DNA of 64,000 bases, taken from NCBI GenBank assembly GCA_030613005.1, contig JAUWMV010000009.1:1-64000 (forward strand). The letters run 5' to 3'. Origin of the DNA: a bacterium. Lineage in GTDB: Bacteria > UBP14 > UBA6098 > B30-G16. Both the position numbers and the translations under genes were made by a program. The notes under the pieces were generated by a model that made no database searches, was not told where the DNA came from, and worked only from the letters and a program-made list of their open reading frames with translations. Shown here one piece after another: positions 36,152 to 44,992 of this stretch (the first letter of the stretch is position 1; every line of letters begins with the position of its first letter).

Positions 36152-37009
36152 TTACCATACTAAAGTCATAGTTAACTTTGGAGTGGGTAATCCATGCACA
36201 ATATCGCACCGAGCATTGAGATCGATCTCTTTAACACCGGTAAAACCCTTGTATAATTTATCATTGGAGCGTTTAGCAGTAATAGCGGCATCGAAGGCTG
36301 AAATCAAATGGTTCACCACTACGACGCCGAGAAAGTATTTTGCTGAGGTATATTGTTTGTTAGCGTCTTTTCTCATTTTTGAGTAATGATCACGTTGTGG
36401 AGACTCTAATTTAGAGAGAATATCACGTACGAGAACTTTGTGAACTTCTTCCGGTGGCAGTGGAGCGGCTAATTCAAAAGTTTGCATTACTAAATCTTCA
36501 AAATCATCTCTGGAAATAATATCATCCCATCCAAATGCGAACCAATCGTATTTACCAATCATCTCATAATATTGCTGTGTCTTGGTATCGGGCAATATTT
36601 CTATTCCGAGTTGGTTAGTATCCTTGAGTGCGCATAAACTATCGTACCATCCAAGCCAAACACTGTCTATCCAGTGAGAATTAGCATAATCCTTAAAGTC
36701 GTCTTCTTTAATATTATATTCATTCATATAATACGCAAATCCAGCCCATAAACCGATCTCAGCTGCCAAAAAACCTGCAGCTTTGATATAGCTTTTTGAA
36801 TAGAATTCGCCTAATCCGGGAAGAACAAGCGACATTAAAAAGGACTGCTTTACGGAAAGCACATTTTCGCTGGTAAATAGGACCTCACCCTTATCCTCAC
36901 CAATGTATTCTCCCTCTTGAATTTTTTTCACAGTCATATCTTGAACCAATTCAATGGAAAACGCTGAAGTTATAAATAATAGTGCTATTGCTAATACTAA
37001 CAGTCGCAT
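36152..37009 (-). CDS. DUF5683-like membrane protein (paralog 2)
   Basis: 285 residues. Signal peptide LLVLAIALLFITSAFS; the motif LVLPGLGEFYSKSYIKAAGF (residues 61-80) is the DUF5683 hallmark. AAEIGLWAGFAYYM is a second membrane segment. A charged middle is rich in Trp and Asp (WIDSVWLGWYDSL). SAKYFLGVVVVNHLISAFDAA corresponds to the last hydrophobic stretch of the shorter paralog, and both share the DINAR/DLNAR strand just after it. The SD GGAGGG precedes the ATG. It is divergent from the PorV-like gene at 37.5 kb. Function unknown; an envelope role is inferred from location and signal peptide. Confidence 0.65.
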   Translation of the reverse strand: MRLLVLAIALLFITSAFSIELVQDMTVKKIQEGEYIGEDKGEVLFTSENVLSVKQSFLMSLVLPGLGEFYSKSYIKAAGFLAAEIGLWAGFAYYMNEYNIKEDDFKDYANSHWIDSVWLGWYDSLCALKDTNQLGIEILPDTKTQQYYEMIGKYDWFAFGWDDIISRDDFEDLVMQTFELAAPLPPEEVHKVLVRDILSKLESPQRDHYSKMRKDANKQYTSAKYFLGVVVVNHLISAFDAAITAKRSNDKLYKGFTGVKEIDLNARCDIVHGLPTPKLTMTLVW

Positions 37010-37514
37010 ACCTTTCCCTCCATAAGTTTACTAAACACCACCCTTTTAATTTTCACCACCCTACTAATAATATCCTTAATGTATGTTTTTTACAACTAAA
37101 TTTTATCTATTGATATTAACGTGGAAAAAGAGCTATTAAAATTACAGTAAGTTTAAATATAAATCTTTTAAATCTGAAAAGAAAAGAAGAAAATTCTTAG
37201 AAGTACATATTTTTTACTTAGATGCAAAAAACATAGAATCTAAAAAACATTGCAACTATTCAATTTTATAATTATTATATTTGTAATAGAAGCGAACATA
37301 TAGAGCATATTAAGCGGAAATCCTTGAATTCGAATGTATACTGTCTTCAAGGAGATAAGGTGAGATACTATATCAAGGAACTGATATTATTTTTAAAAAC
37401 TAAGAAAACACTTTCTTATGAAGGCTAAAATGCTTATATAATGCGAGATTTATGCTCTAACAATACGTTTTACTCTATAAAAATGAACGATCGATAATTT
37501 CGGAGGATTTTGAT
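37010..37514. other. Divergent intergenic region with a putative promoter
   Basis: 505 bp, very AT-rich, between divergent envelope genes. A TATAAT (37437-37442) with a weak TTCTTA about 18 nt upstream could be the promoter of the downstream plus-strand barrel gene, leaving a leader of about 65 nt. No coding sequence, hairpin or repeat that I can support. Confidence 0.35.
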
Positions 37515-40391
37515 ATGAAGAAAGTAAGTTTAATCGTTTTGTTAATGCTCTTTTCTGTTGGGTTTGGGTTAGAAAACGACCAATTTGGACCTCGTTCTCT
37601 CGGAATGGGCCGAACATTTGTGGCTGTGGCTGATGATGGTTTTGCTCCAATGTGGAATCCAGCGGGTTTGGAACTTTTTAAGGACAGAATGGTTACGGGA
37701 ATGTTCTCAAAGTTGTTTTTGAATCTGGAAAACGATATCATTGGAGAGGGCTATGTCTCTTACATTCATCATTTCGATATGCTCGGTTCCATGGGAATTT
37801 CTCTATCCCAACTTTTAAGCGAGCGTTGGCAAGATGGAGCATATTCTTTCTCTTATGCAAAGGGCATATCAAATAAAATTTACCTCGGATTTAATTTTAA
37901 AGTTTTGAGGAAAGCAGTATTAAATCCGGGAAATGATCCGTTCTTCGATGACGGATCGGATAAGTTTGGCTATGCACTGGATGCAGGTTTTTTAGTGCGA
38001 CCTAATAGCAAGCTCACTTTTGGTGCCTATGCTGGGAACCTTAATCGACCTGACATGACATTCAAGAACTTAGGCGAGGATCTTCGGGAACCGTTGATTA
38101 TAAGAGGAGGAGCCTCATATAAATACAGAAACGATATATTGATGGCTTTTGATTTACGATTTCTTAGTGACGAAGTTAACGATAAGAAAGCCCTAAAACC
38201 CTCAGCCGGTGTGGAATATTGGGCGACCAAAAGCGTTGGATTGAGAAGCGGTGTAAATCTGGAAGAGATAACATTAGGTGCATCGTATAGAAATAGAAAA
38301 GTAATCGACCTCCAGATAGATTATGCGTTTTTATACCCAACAAGCGGTATTCAACGAATGGGTGCAACGTCGCATAAAATATCAGCAACGTTGCGACTCG
38401 CTCCACCGCCAAAACCATTATTCGATTTGGTAATTAAAACCTCAAAAATGAGCTTATATCCGCAAAATGCAATTATAGGAGAAACGATTAACATTAAAGC
38501 ACTTGTGGAAAATGTAGGCGAGGCTACTGTAAAGAAAGTTATGGTTACGCTTTATTTCAATGATCCTGTGAAAGGCTGGGTTTTAGCTGCACCTGTTAGA
38601 ACTATCAGAAAAAGGATTGCCGCGGGTGATGATTACGAAATCGAATGGGAATTCGTTCCACCCGGGAAAGGTTATTATCAGATATTTGCAAGTGTGGATG
38701 ATAACGGACTGGCTATTCCAGAGCCCAGTGGCGAAATAAAGGAGATCGATGAAACCAACAACACAGGTTTTGTAGAATTCACTGTTTTCGCACTACCCGA
38801 GGGGGAAGCCTCACCAGTTGAAACTGAACTCGATATTTCTGAAGTTACATTGATTAGGGAGGAGGAGCCTATTATTCCTGCTGTATTCTTCGATCCTATG
38901 GAGAGTGTTGTGGATGACCGATTCCAGTATATACTTTCTGTTATAGGAGAAAGACTTACAGAAAATCCGGACATAATAATCGATATCTACGGTTATTACA
39001 ATCCTGAGAGCGACGGTGAGCTTTATGAGTTCGGTGAAAGGTTGGCGAAATCGAGAGCTAAAGCCGTTCGTTCTGTTATGATAAAATATGACCCTAAAAT
39101 TCTTAGTCAAGTAAAGTTAGGTGACACAAAGACATATGATCCCTTAGAAACCCGAAGCGGAGAGATATATGAACATCTTGTTGAAGATAAACCGTTGGCA
39201 GAAGCTGAAAACCGACGTGCTTATATGTACGCTAAGGTTAAAGGATTTGAGGACTGGAAGCCTGTAATCTATTTCGACAAGAACTCGTCTGAGGTTGATA
39301 TGGAGGCTTTGAAAATCTTACGTGGTGAGGCAGATAGAATTAAAGAGGTTATGGAAAATAATCCTGAGATAATATATCTGGTTACCGGTTTTGGTGGCGA
39401 AAACGAAAAGAGAACCGAAATATTGGCATTTGATAGAGCGTTTAACATACGGAAATCGCTTGAGAACATTCTCGGTCCTGAATTTATAAACCGATTCAAC
39501 CGTAGGATATTTATTCATGCAAACACCGATGTTCAAGCACAACAAGGCAAAGCTACAATATGTATTTCTGGTGAGGGACTTTTATTCCGTCCTATCGAAG
39601 GCAAATGGGCAGCAAAAGACTACGAATATCTGGCGGAACAGATGAATTTCGTTGTTATTAAGAGTAATGTTGAAGCCGGCGTTGACAGCTATTGCGTTGC
39701 AATTGTTGAGGATAATGGTGATGTATTTAGAGTTTTATCTATGGGTTCAGGGAATATTCCTGAGGGTGTTCCCTGGGATTGGCGAAACGAGGATGGTAAT
39801 CTTATTTCGCCCGATAGGGAATATCGAGTGAGATTGGATATTGTTGATAGATTGGGACAGAAGATAACCAGATTTTCCGAGCCTATTAGAGTCAACGTTA
39901 ATAAAATCCAGAGAGAGCTTGAGACGCTTATCTTGGTACAGTTCCTTTTTGACGCCAGAAAATCGGAGTCGGTATTTCAGGAATCGCGTGTGGAATATAT
40001 CGCAAGAAGGTTTATCCAAAAAGCACTCGAACCTAAGAAAATTATGTTGGTTGAAGTTGCAGGGAATACGGATATTATTGGAATGAATTTCAGAAACCGA
40101 GAATTAGCTAAGGAGCGAGCAAAGAAAGAATATCAGAACATTAGAATGTATTTGATGTATCTACTGGGATTATCGAGCGACAGTGAACTCAACGCATGGC
40201 TAAGCAGACATAATACAAGGTTTACTTATAAAGGTTATGGACCAGATAAGCCTTATGTTATAACCCGATGGCGGGATAACGAACTTATTAAAAAGGAAAT
40301 AGGGAATAATATAAATCCCGAAGGTAGAATAATTAATAGACGAGTTACAATAGAATTTTACACAGAAAAGCGAATTCAAGAAAAAATGTAA
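37515..40391 (+). CDS. PorV-like barrel / CARDB / triple OmpA-like protein (paralog 2)
   Basis: 958 residues with signal peptide VSLIVLLMLFSVGFGL. The barrel region (about 20-300) opens with the PorV/PorQ-type signature GPRSLGMGRTFVAVADD then WNPAGLE. A CARDB domain follows (about 305-420: ENVGEATVKKVMV, DETNNTGFVEF). An OmpA-like module (FFDPMESVVDDR, LAKSRAKAVRSV, ENRRAYMY) comes at about 455-570. A second (IYFDKNSSEVDMEAL, FDRAFNIRKSL) covers about 575-690. A FlgD-like domain (WDWRNEDG, YRVRLDIVDRLGQ) follows. The final OmpA-like module (GNTDIIG, NRELAKERAKK, NRRVTIEF) ends the protein. PorV is the T9SS shuttle; the fusion would also bind peptidoglycan. The SD GGAGG and ATG are clear. Confidence 0.8.
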   Translation: MKKVSLIVLLMLFSVGFGLENDQFGPRSLGMGRTFVAVADDGFAPMWNPAGLELFKDRMVTGMFSKLFLNLENDIIGEGYVSYIHHFDMLGSMGISLSQLLSERWQDGAYSFSYAKGISNKIYLGFNFKVLRKAVLNPGNDPFFDDGSDKFGYALDAGFLVRPNSKLTFGAYAGNLNRPDMTFKNLGEDLREPLIIRGGASYKYRNDILMAFDLRFLSDEVNDKKALKPSAGVEYWATKSVGLRSGVNLEEITLGASYRNRKVIDLQIDYAFLYPTSGIQRMGATSHKISATLRLAPPPKPLFDLVIKTSKMSLYPQNAIIGETINIKALVENVGEATVKKVMVTLYFNDPVKGWVLAAPVRTIRKRIAAGDDYEIEWEFVPPGKGYYQIFASVDDNGLAIPEPSGEIKEIDETNNTGFVEFTVFALPEGEASPVETELDISEVTLIREEEPIIPAVFFDPMESVVDDRFQYILSVIGERLTENPDIIIDIYGYYNPESDGELYEFGERLAKSRAKAVRSVMIKYDPKILSQVKLGDTKTYDPLETRSGEIYEHLVEDKPLAEAENRRAYMYAKVKGFEDWKPVIYFDKNSSEVDMEALKILRGEADRIKEVMENNPEIIYLVTGFGGENEKRTEILAFDRAFNIRKSLENILGPEFINRFNRRIFIHANTDVQAQQGKATICISGEGLLFRPIEGKWAAKDYEYLAEQMNFVVIKSNVEAGVDSYCVAIVEDNGDVFRVLSMGSGNIPEGVPWDWRNEDGNLISPDREYRVRLDIVDRLGQKITRFSEPIRVNVNKIQRELETLILVQFLFDARKSESVFQESRVEYIARRFIQKALEPKKIMLVEVAGNTDIIGMNFRNRELAKERAKKEYQNIRMYLMYLLGLSSDSELNAWLSRHNTRFTYKGYGPDKPYVITRWRDNELIKKEIGNNINPEGRIINRRVTIEFYTEKRIQEKM

Positions 40392-40428
40392 ATTGCCGAG
40401 TTTAAAGATAAAAATTGACATGAACTTT

Positions 40429-40460
40429 GGACGGAGTATTAATTTCTCCGTCCTTCTATT
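40429..40460 (+). terminator. Terminator of the PorV-like gene
   Basis: GGACGGAG (40429-40436) and CTCCGTCC (40446-40453) form a perfect 8-bp stem with a 9-nt loop, followed by TTCTATT. It lies 38 bp after the stop codon of the plus-strand gene and before the convergent alr. Confidence 0.75.
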
Positions 40461-40611
40461 TCTCATGAATAATGTAATAAATTATGCAGTTTTTTAAGTG
40501 AGTGCGGTTAAAAATATCCACTGGTTCAAATCATTTCAAGGGAGATAAGAGAGCATGCGATAGAGTACTCTATTTACACTTTTCTTGGGTAAATCAATGA
40601 TTAACCGAGTG

Positions 40612-41766
40612 CTAAATAACCTCTGTAACCACACCATCTCGAATATATACTCTTCGAACACGTTCTGATATGCCGGTAAGTATTTCGTAGTTAATAGTGT
40701 TACACCATCGTGCATGATCATCTGCAGTAATTCGTTGTCCTTCTTGTGAACCTATGATTTTCACATGATCATCCGGTCGAACATCGTCCCCGGCGTCGAC
40801 CATTGTTGTGTCCATACATATTCTACCTAATATCGGTCGACGGAGACCGTTTATTAAAACCTCTCCCTTTTTGTAGAGACCCAAGCGCATACCATCACCA
40901 TAACCAGCTCGGATTACTGCTACTCGCATTGGAGTTGATGTAATATATTTTCTTCCATAACTAATACTTGTTCCCCCAGGAAACTCGCGAGTTTGAATTA
41001 CATGAGTTTCTAACGAAAGTACGGGTTCAACGTCAATTGTGTGGTTACAGTGATCTGAGGGATAAAGTCCATAAGCCAGCAGTCCCGGTCGAACTGTATT
41101 CCCGAATATTGGATGGTGCAATATTCCACCTGAATTGGACACATGAACAATAGGAATATTTATTTTATAATCTCGAAGCTTTTTATAGATATCTTGGAAT
41201 CTATTTATCTGCATAAGAGTAAATTCCCTATCGTTATCATCTGAACTATCCGCAACAGGAAAGTGCGTGAATATGCCATAAACCTCTATGTTAGGGAGCA
41301 TCGATACTGCAATTATTTCACCCACAGCATCCTGCCATGGAATACCTGTTCTACCCATTCCAGTGTCTATTTCTATGTGAATTTGAACTTTTTTATTGAC
41401 TTTAATGGCTTGTTTAGAAAGTTCCTCGGCAAAAACACGGTTTACTACATTTGGCGATAGTGAGTGATAAACCACAGACGGCATCTGCTCGAGTGTTGGC
41501 GGAGTTAATATTATAACCTCACCCTCAATTTCGGCATCCCTAAGCTCAACACCCTCGACAAGCGTAGCTACGCCAAAACGTTTAATGCCTGAAAGTGAGG
41601 CTTCACGACAGATTGGCACAACACCGTGACCATACGCATTTGCCTTCACTGCAAGAATGATATCTCTGTTGCCGATCTTTCGTTTTATTGCTATAAGATT
41701 ACGTTTGAACGCACTGAGATCTATCTCGCAGAATGTTTCTAAATAATGGCCTCTTGGATCTCGCAT
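40612..41766 (-). CDS. alr: Alanine racemase
   Basis: PLP enzyme that makes D-alanine for peptidoglycan. The PLP lysine is Lys41 in LAVKANAYGHG. Further family segments are HIEIDTGMGRTG, HVSNSGGILHHP, VRPGLLAYGLYPS, RAGYGDGMRLGL (catalytic Tyr) and LGRICMDTTMVD. The length of 384 is normal. ATG start with AAGGAT upstream. It is a single gene, divergent from the MscS-type channel. Confidence 0.95.
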   Translation of the reverse strand: MRDPRGHYLETFCEIDLSAFKRNLIAIKRKIGNRDIILAVKANAYGHGVVPICREASLSGIKRFGVATLVEGVELRDAEIEGEVIILTPPTLEQMPSVVYHSLSPNVVNRVFAEELSKQAIKVNKKVQIHIEIDTGMGRTGIPWQDAVGEIIAVSMLPNIEVYGIFTHFPVADSSDDNDREFTLMQINRFQDIYKKLRDYKINIPIVHVSNSGGILHHPIFGNTVRPGLLAYGLYPSDHCNHTIDVEPVLSLETHVIQTREFPGGTSISYGRKYITSTPMRVAVIRAGYGDGMRLGLYKKGEVLINGLRRPILGRICMDTTMVDAGDDVRPDDHVKIIGSQEGQRITADDHARWCNTINYEILTGISERVRRVYIRDGVVTEVI

Positions 41767-42064
41767 AGTTATCCTTTATTATCAAATCTATTAAAAGTCA
41801 CATAACTCTGAGAAGCAAGGGAATTGTAAATTTGTTTCTCTTTTCCAATTAATTGCTTGACTATTTCCTAAATTCTAAAATTTTGGTATTCTAAATAACT
41901 TCATCATATCCGATTTATAAATTATTTGAGTAGCAGCTTTTTGCGATTTCAGATTTCTACATAGAATGAAACGCCAAGAAGCTTGGAATATTGTGTGTTT
42001 GTGTTAAAGCACAACTTGTCTTAGATTTAAATAAAGATATCGGTCTTGTTCTTAAGGAGTTTAT

Positions 42065-42082
42065 AAGGGACATTTGTCCTTT
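42065..42082. promoter_or_regulatory. Palindrome upstream of the MscS-type gene
   Basis: AAGGGACA-TT-TGTCCTTT, 8-bp arms with one G-T mismatch-pair and only 2 nt between, 57 bp before the MscS start codon. The close spacing suits a dimeric repressor operator better than an RNA hairpin. The rest of the 372-bp alr/mscS divergent gap shows nothing else clear. Confidence 0.35.
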
Positions 42083-42138
42083 AATGCGATTAGTTAATAA
42101 TATAAAATAGGATCCGTAGGATTTAGCTTGGAGATATA

Positions 42139-43068
42139 ATGTTGAATACTGCTTATCAATGGATACAAAGCATAACAGGTATAAGTATAGCAGCTCAGAA
42201 TAAAATATTCAGTAGTGCAATTATTATACTTGTTTTATTGGTTTTAAGAACAATTCTACTAAAAATTGTATTCAAACAGACAACAAATGCGCACACTCGA
42301 TACATCTGGCGAAAAACATCGTCCTACATTGCAGTTATATTAGCAATTTTTGTTGGTGGTAGAGTTTGGATCGCGGCTTTCGCATCTATTGGCACATTCC
42401 TTGGATTGCTCTCTGCCGGTATTGCTATAGCATTAAAAGACCTTCTTGTAAACATAGCAGGATGGTTATATATAATAAGCTTTAGACCCTTTGTAGTTGG
42501 CGATAGAATACAAATTGGAGACAATTCAGGTGACGTAATCGATATTAGTGTCTTTGGTTCTACGCTTCTGGAAATCCGAGAATGGGTCGATGCCGATCAA
42601 AGCACTGGAAGAATTCTCGTCATCCCTAACGGACAACTTCTAACACTCTCATTGGCAAACTACACCAAGGGTTTACCATATATATGGAACGAAATCCCTA
42701 TTTTAATAACTTTTGAAAGCGATTGGAAAAAAGCTAAGAAAATGTTTTTTGAAATTTTAGTTAAGCATGCTAAACCGATCAGCAAATATGCTGATTCAAG
42801 GCTCGATGAAGCCAGTAAGAGATTTATGATAAGCTACAAAAAGCTTACACCAATTATTTACACAACTGTCAAGAATAGTGGTGTATTGCTTACGATGAGA
42901 TTCCTCTGTGAACCTAAATTAAGAAGGTCTGTGGAGATGGAGATATGGGAAGATATACTCGATCAGTTAAGTAAATGCGATGATATAGACCTTGCATATC
43001 CAACACAAAGATTTTACAACAATGCTATCGAGGGAAAGAAAAGCTTAAACAATCTCCAGATGGGTTGA
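42139..43068 (+). CDS. MscS-family mechanosensitive channel
   Basis: A 309-residue inner-membrane channel that opens on osmotic downshock. TM1 is at about 24-46 (SSAIIILVLLVLRTILLKIVF), TM2 about 62-80. The pore helix TM3 has the conserved Gly/Ala pattern (GTFLGLLSAGIAIALKDLLVNIAGW). The beta domain opens RPFVVGDRIQI and GDVIDISVFGSTLL, with VIPNGQLL. The length is close to that of E. coli MscS. The SD GGAG precedes the ATG. Stands alone. Confidence 0.9.
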   Translation: MLNTAYQWIQSITGISIAAQNKIFSSAIIILVLLVLRTILLKIVFKQTTNAHTRYIWRKTSSYIAVILAIFVGGRVWIAAFASIGTFLGLLSAGIAIALKDLLVNIAGWLYIISFRPFVVGDRIQIGDNSGDVIDISVFGSTLLEIREWVDADQSTGRILVIPNGQLLTLSLANYTKGLPYIWNEIPILITFESDWKKAKKMFFEILVKHAKPISKYADSRLDEASKRFMISYKKLTPIIYTTVKNSGVLLTMRFLCEPKLRRSVEMEIWEDILDQLSKCDDIDLAYPTQRFYNNAIEGKKSLNNLQMG

Positions 43069-43193
43069 AGGACATGGGAACCTAAACTAAAAATTAACAA
43101 TAATCTATAATGGGAAAAAGCTTAGTTTAACATAGTAGTCGATTATTACATATAGGAATATATTATTATTAAACAATAACTTCGGGGGGTCCA

Positions 43194-43667
43194 ATGAAAA
43201 TTTCCACGAGATTAAGATACGGAGCCAGAGCTGCTCTCGAACTCGCAAAATCATACGGTGGTAAACCTGTTCCCATTCAATGGATTGCCTCGAGACAAGA
43301 CATTTCATCCTCATATCTCGAACAGCTATTAGCCAAGTTGAGAAATGGTGGAATTGTTTCGAGTTTTAAAGGACCTGGTGGCGGCTATAAACTAAGTCAA
43401 CCCCCAGAAAAAATATCTATTTTAGACTTAGAGACTGCGCTTGAAGGAAAAATAGCATTAATAAAGTGTTGTGAATCCGAAAAATGTGACTGCGGAAGAG
43501 AAGATTATTGTGTTATGAAATTGTTTTGGGTTCAATTGCAAGAGTTAATGATTGATTATTTAAAGAGCATTACTCTTCAGGATGTTCTTGAAAAGGAGAA
43601 AGAAATTGTTTCAAAAAAAGGAGAGAGAAAACCACGTAAAGTTAGAAGAAGAAAAGTAAAAGAGTAA
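43194..43667 (+). CDS. Rrf2-family transcriptional regulator with Cys cluster
   Basis: 157 residues. The N-terminal winged helix-turn-helix is typical (STRLRYGARAALELA, SSSYLEQLLAKLRNGGIVSS, GPGGGYKLS). Between residues 92 and 106 there are five cysteines (Cys92, 93, 98, 100, 106), close to the Cys92/98/104 ligands that bind [2Fe-2S] in IscR, so an iron-sulfur or redox sensor is likely. The C-terminal tail is very basic. No isc/suf genes lie next to it; targets are unknown. Strong SD GGGGGG. Confidence 0.85.
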   Translation: MKISTRLRYGARAALELAKSYGGKPVPIQWIASRQDISSSYLEQLLAKLRNGGIVSSFKGPGGGYKLSQPPEKISILDLETALEGKIALIKCCESEKCDCGREDYCVMKLFWVQLQELMIDYLKSITLQDVLEKEKEIVSKKGERKPRKVRRRKVKE

Positions 43668-43884
43668 ATTTTTAATTTGAATTACTATATTTTTTCAGGA
43701 ATTTTTGGTAACAACAATCGATTATAAGAAGTCCAATATTTTTTACAGTATAAGCATGAATATTGATTAAAATTATTTATATCTGAAGATTTTCGACTCA
43801 CGGTTGATATCTCAGATATTAATTTACTTATTTCAGATCAAATGTTACATTTATCATATATTCGATAGTATTATAGAGGTTAAA

Positions 43885-44427
43885 ATGTCTGATTATTTTT
43901 GGGTGTCTGACTTGCCCGAAGGAAGATGTGAGTATAAGTTTACCTGGAGTTCTGAACAGCTTGAACTAGAGGAGAGATGGATAAAATTCCCGAATCCAAT
44001 AAAATTAGAACTGCAGTGTTACCGACAAGGTTTTGAGGTTGCATGCACGGGAAATGTCAGGACTAAAGTTGAAGCTCAATGTGTAAGATGTTTAGAAAAT
44101 TTCGAAATCGACGTAAATGAACCGTTGAGTTTCTCTGTCAGGCTCGGGTTGGGTGCTAAGTCTGTTATCTCACTTTGGACGGAGGATATTGTTTCCGTAG
44201 AACGTTTCAGCGGTAAGATAGACATCAAACCTCGTATTAGAGATGCAGTTTTATTAGGTATTCCAAATTATCCTGTCTGCCATGAAAACTGTCTGGGATT
44301 GTGTCCAGTTTGTGGGGTGAATTTGAATAAGATGCAATGCGAGCATTCTAAGAGGAAAGCCAAGTCGAGAGACCCACGATGGCAAAAATTATCTGCATTA
44401 CTTGAAAGGAAAATTGAGGAGGAATAG
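43885..44427 (+). CDS. yceD: YceD/DUF177 family protein
   Basis: A 180-residue protein of the DUF177 (YceD) family, which is linked to 23S rRNA accumulation and is typically encoded before rpmF. It carries the diagnostic CVRCLENFEIDV motif and a second Cys group near the end (CHENCLGLCPVCGVNLN), probably metal-binding. The ATG at 43885 follows GAGGTTAAA. An in-frame upstream ATG (43804) would add 27 residues of unrelated sequence without an SD. The usual yceD-rpmF-plsX-fabH order is conserved, although rpmF follows only after 294 bp. Confidence 0.85.
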   Translation: MSDYFWVSDLPEGRCEYKFTWSSEQLELEERWIKFPNPIKLELQCYRQGFEVACTGNVRTKVEAQCVRCLENFEIDVNEPLSFSVRLGLGAKSVISLWTEDIVSVERFSGKIDIKPRIRDAVLLGIPNYPVCHENCLGLCPVCGVNLNKMQCEHSKRKAKSRDPRWQKLSALLERKIEEE

Positions 44428-44721
44428 ATCTGTAAAATTTACGAGTTGCATTCTAACTTTGAAAATAAATGATAAAATAGATGACATAACGTTAATATTT
44501 TTAGATGTGATGACTTTGGCTATTTAGATTGTGTCAATATAGAATAACAACACATTGTAAGCTATAATGCAGGCTCAATATCTACAATAATCCAATAATC
44601 TTTTCTATTATTAAAAAAGATTTTAAATATTCTTTGAAAACGATAAATTACGTGATTATTCTTGAAATTATGAATAAAATCTATAGATTTGGAGTCAATG
44701 CAAATAATAGGAGGATAATAT
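44428..44721. other. yceD-rpmF gap
   Basis: 294 bp of very AT-rich sequence between two genes that are usually contiguous. No gene seen. It may hold a separate rpmF promoter, but none is convincing. Confidence 0.35.
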
Positions 44722-44910
44722 ATGGCGCTGCCCAAAAGAAGACAATCGAAGACGCGAAAGCGAAAACGCCGCACCCATTACAAGCTTAAAGCTATAAACT
44801 ACGAGGAATGCCCAAATTGTCATGAACCGAAATTACCACATTTCGTCTGTTCACACTGCGGTTATTACAACCGACGACCAATTTTGAAAATAAAAGAAAA
44901 GGAGAAATGA
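44722..44910 (+). CDS. rpmF: 50S ribosomal protein L32 (zinc-binding type)
   Basis: A 62-residue basic protein. [19 protein letters not shown] is the family start. The four zinc ligands are kept (Cys30, Cys33, Cys43, Cys46), so this is the C+ form. The C-terminal tail is unusually Lys/Glu-rich. SD AGGAGG and ATG are strong. It precedes plsX by 82 bp. Confidence 0.97.
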   Translation: MALPKRRQSKTRKRKRRTHYKLKAINYEECPNCHEPKLPHFVCSHCGYYNRRPILKIKEKEK

Positions 44911-44992
44911 AACGTCCTTAGTAAGCTATTATAAATCCATTTGGGCTGCAAAACGAATAAAAGAATCGGAAAAATCGGAGCAGAAAGTTGTT

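Noticed and set aside
43804-43884. Extended N-terminus of the YceD protein
   Set aside because: The added 27 residues do not fit the family and the internal ATG has a proper SD.
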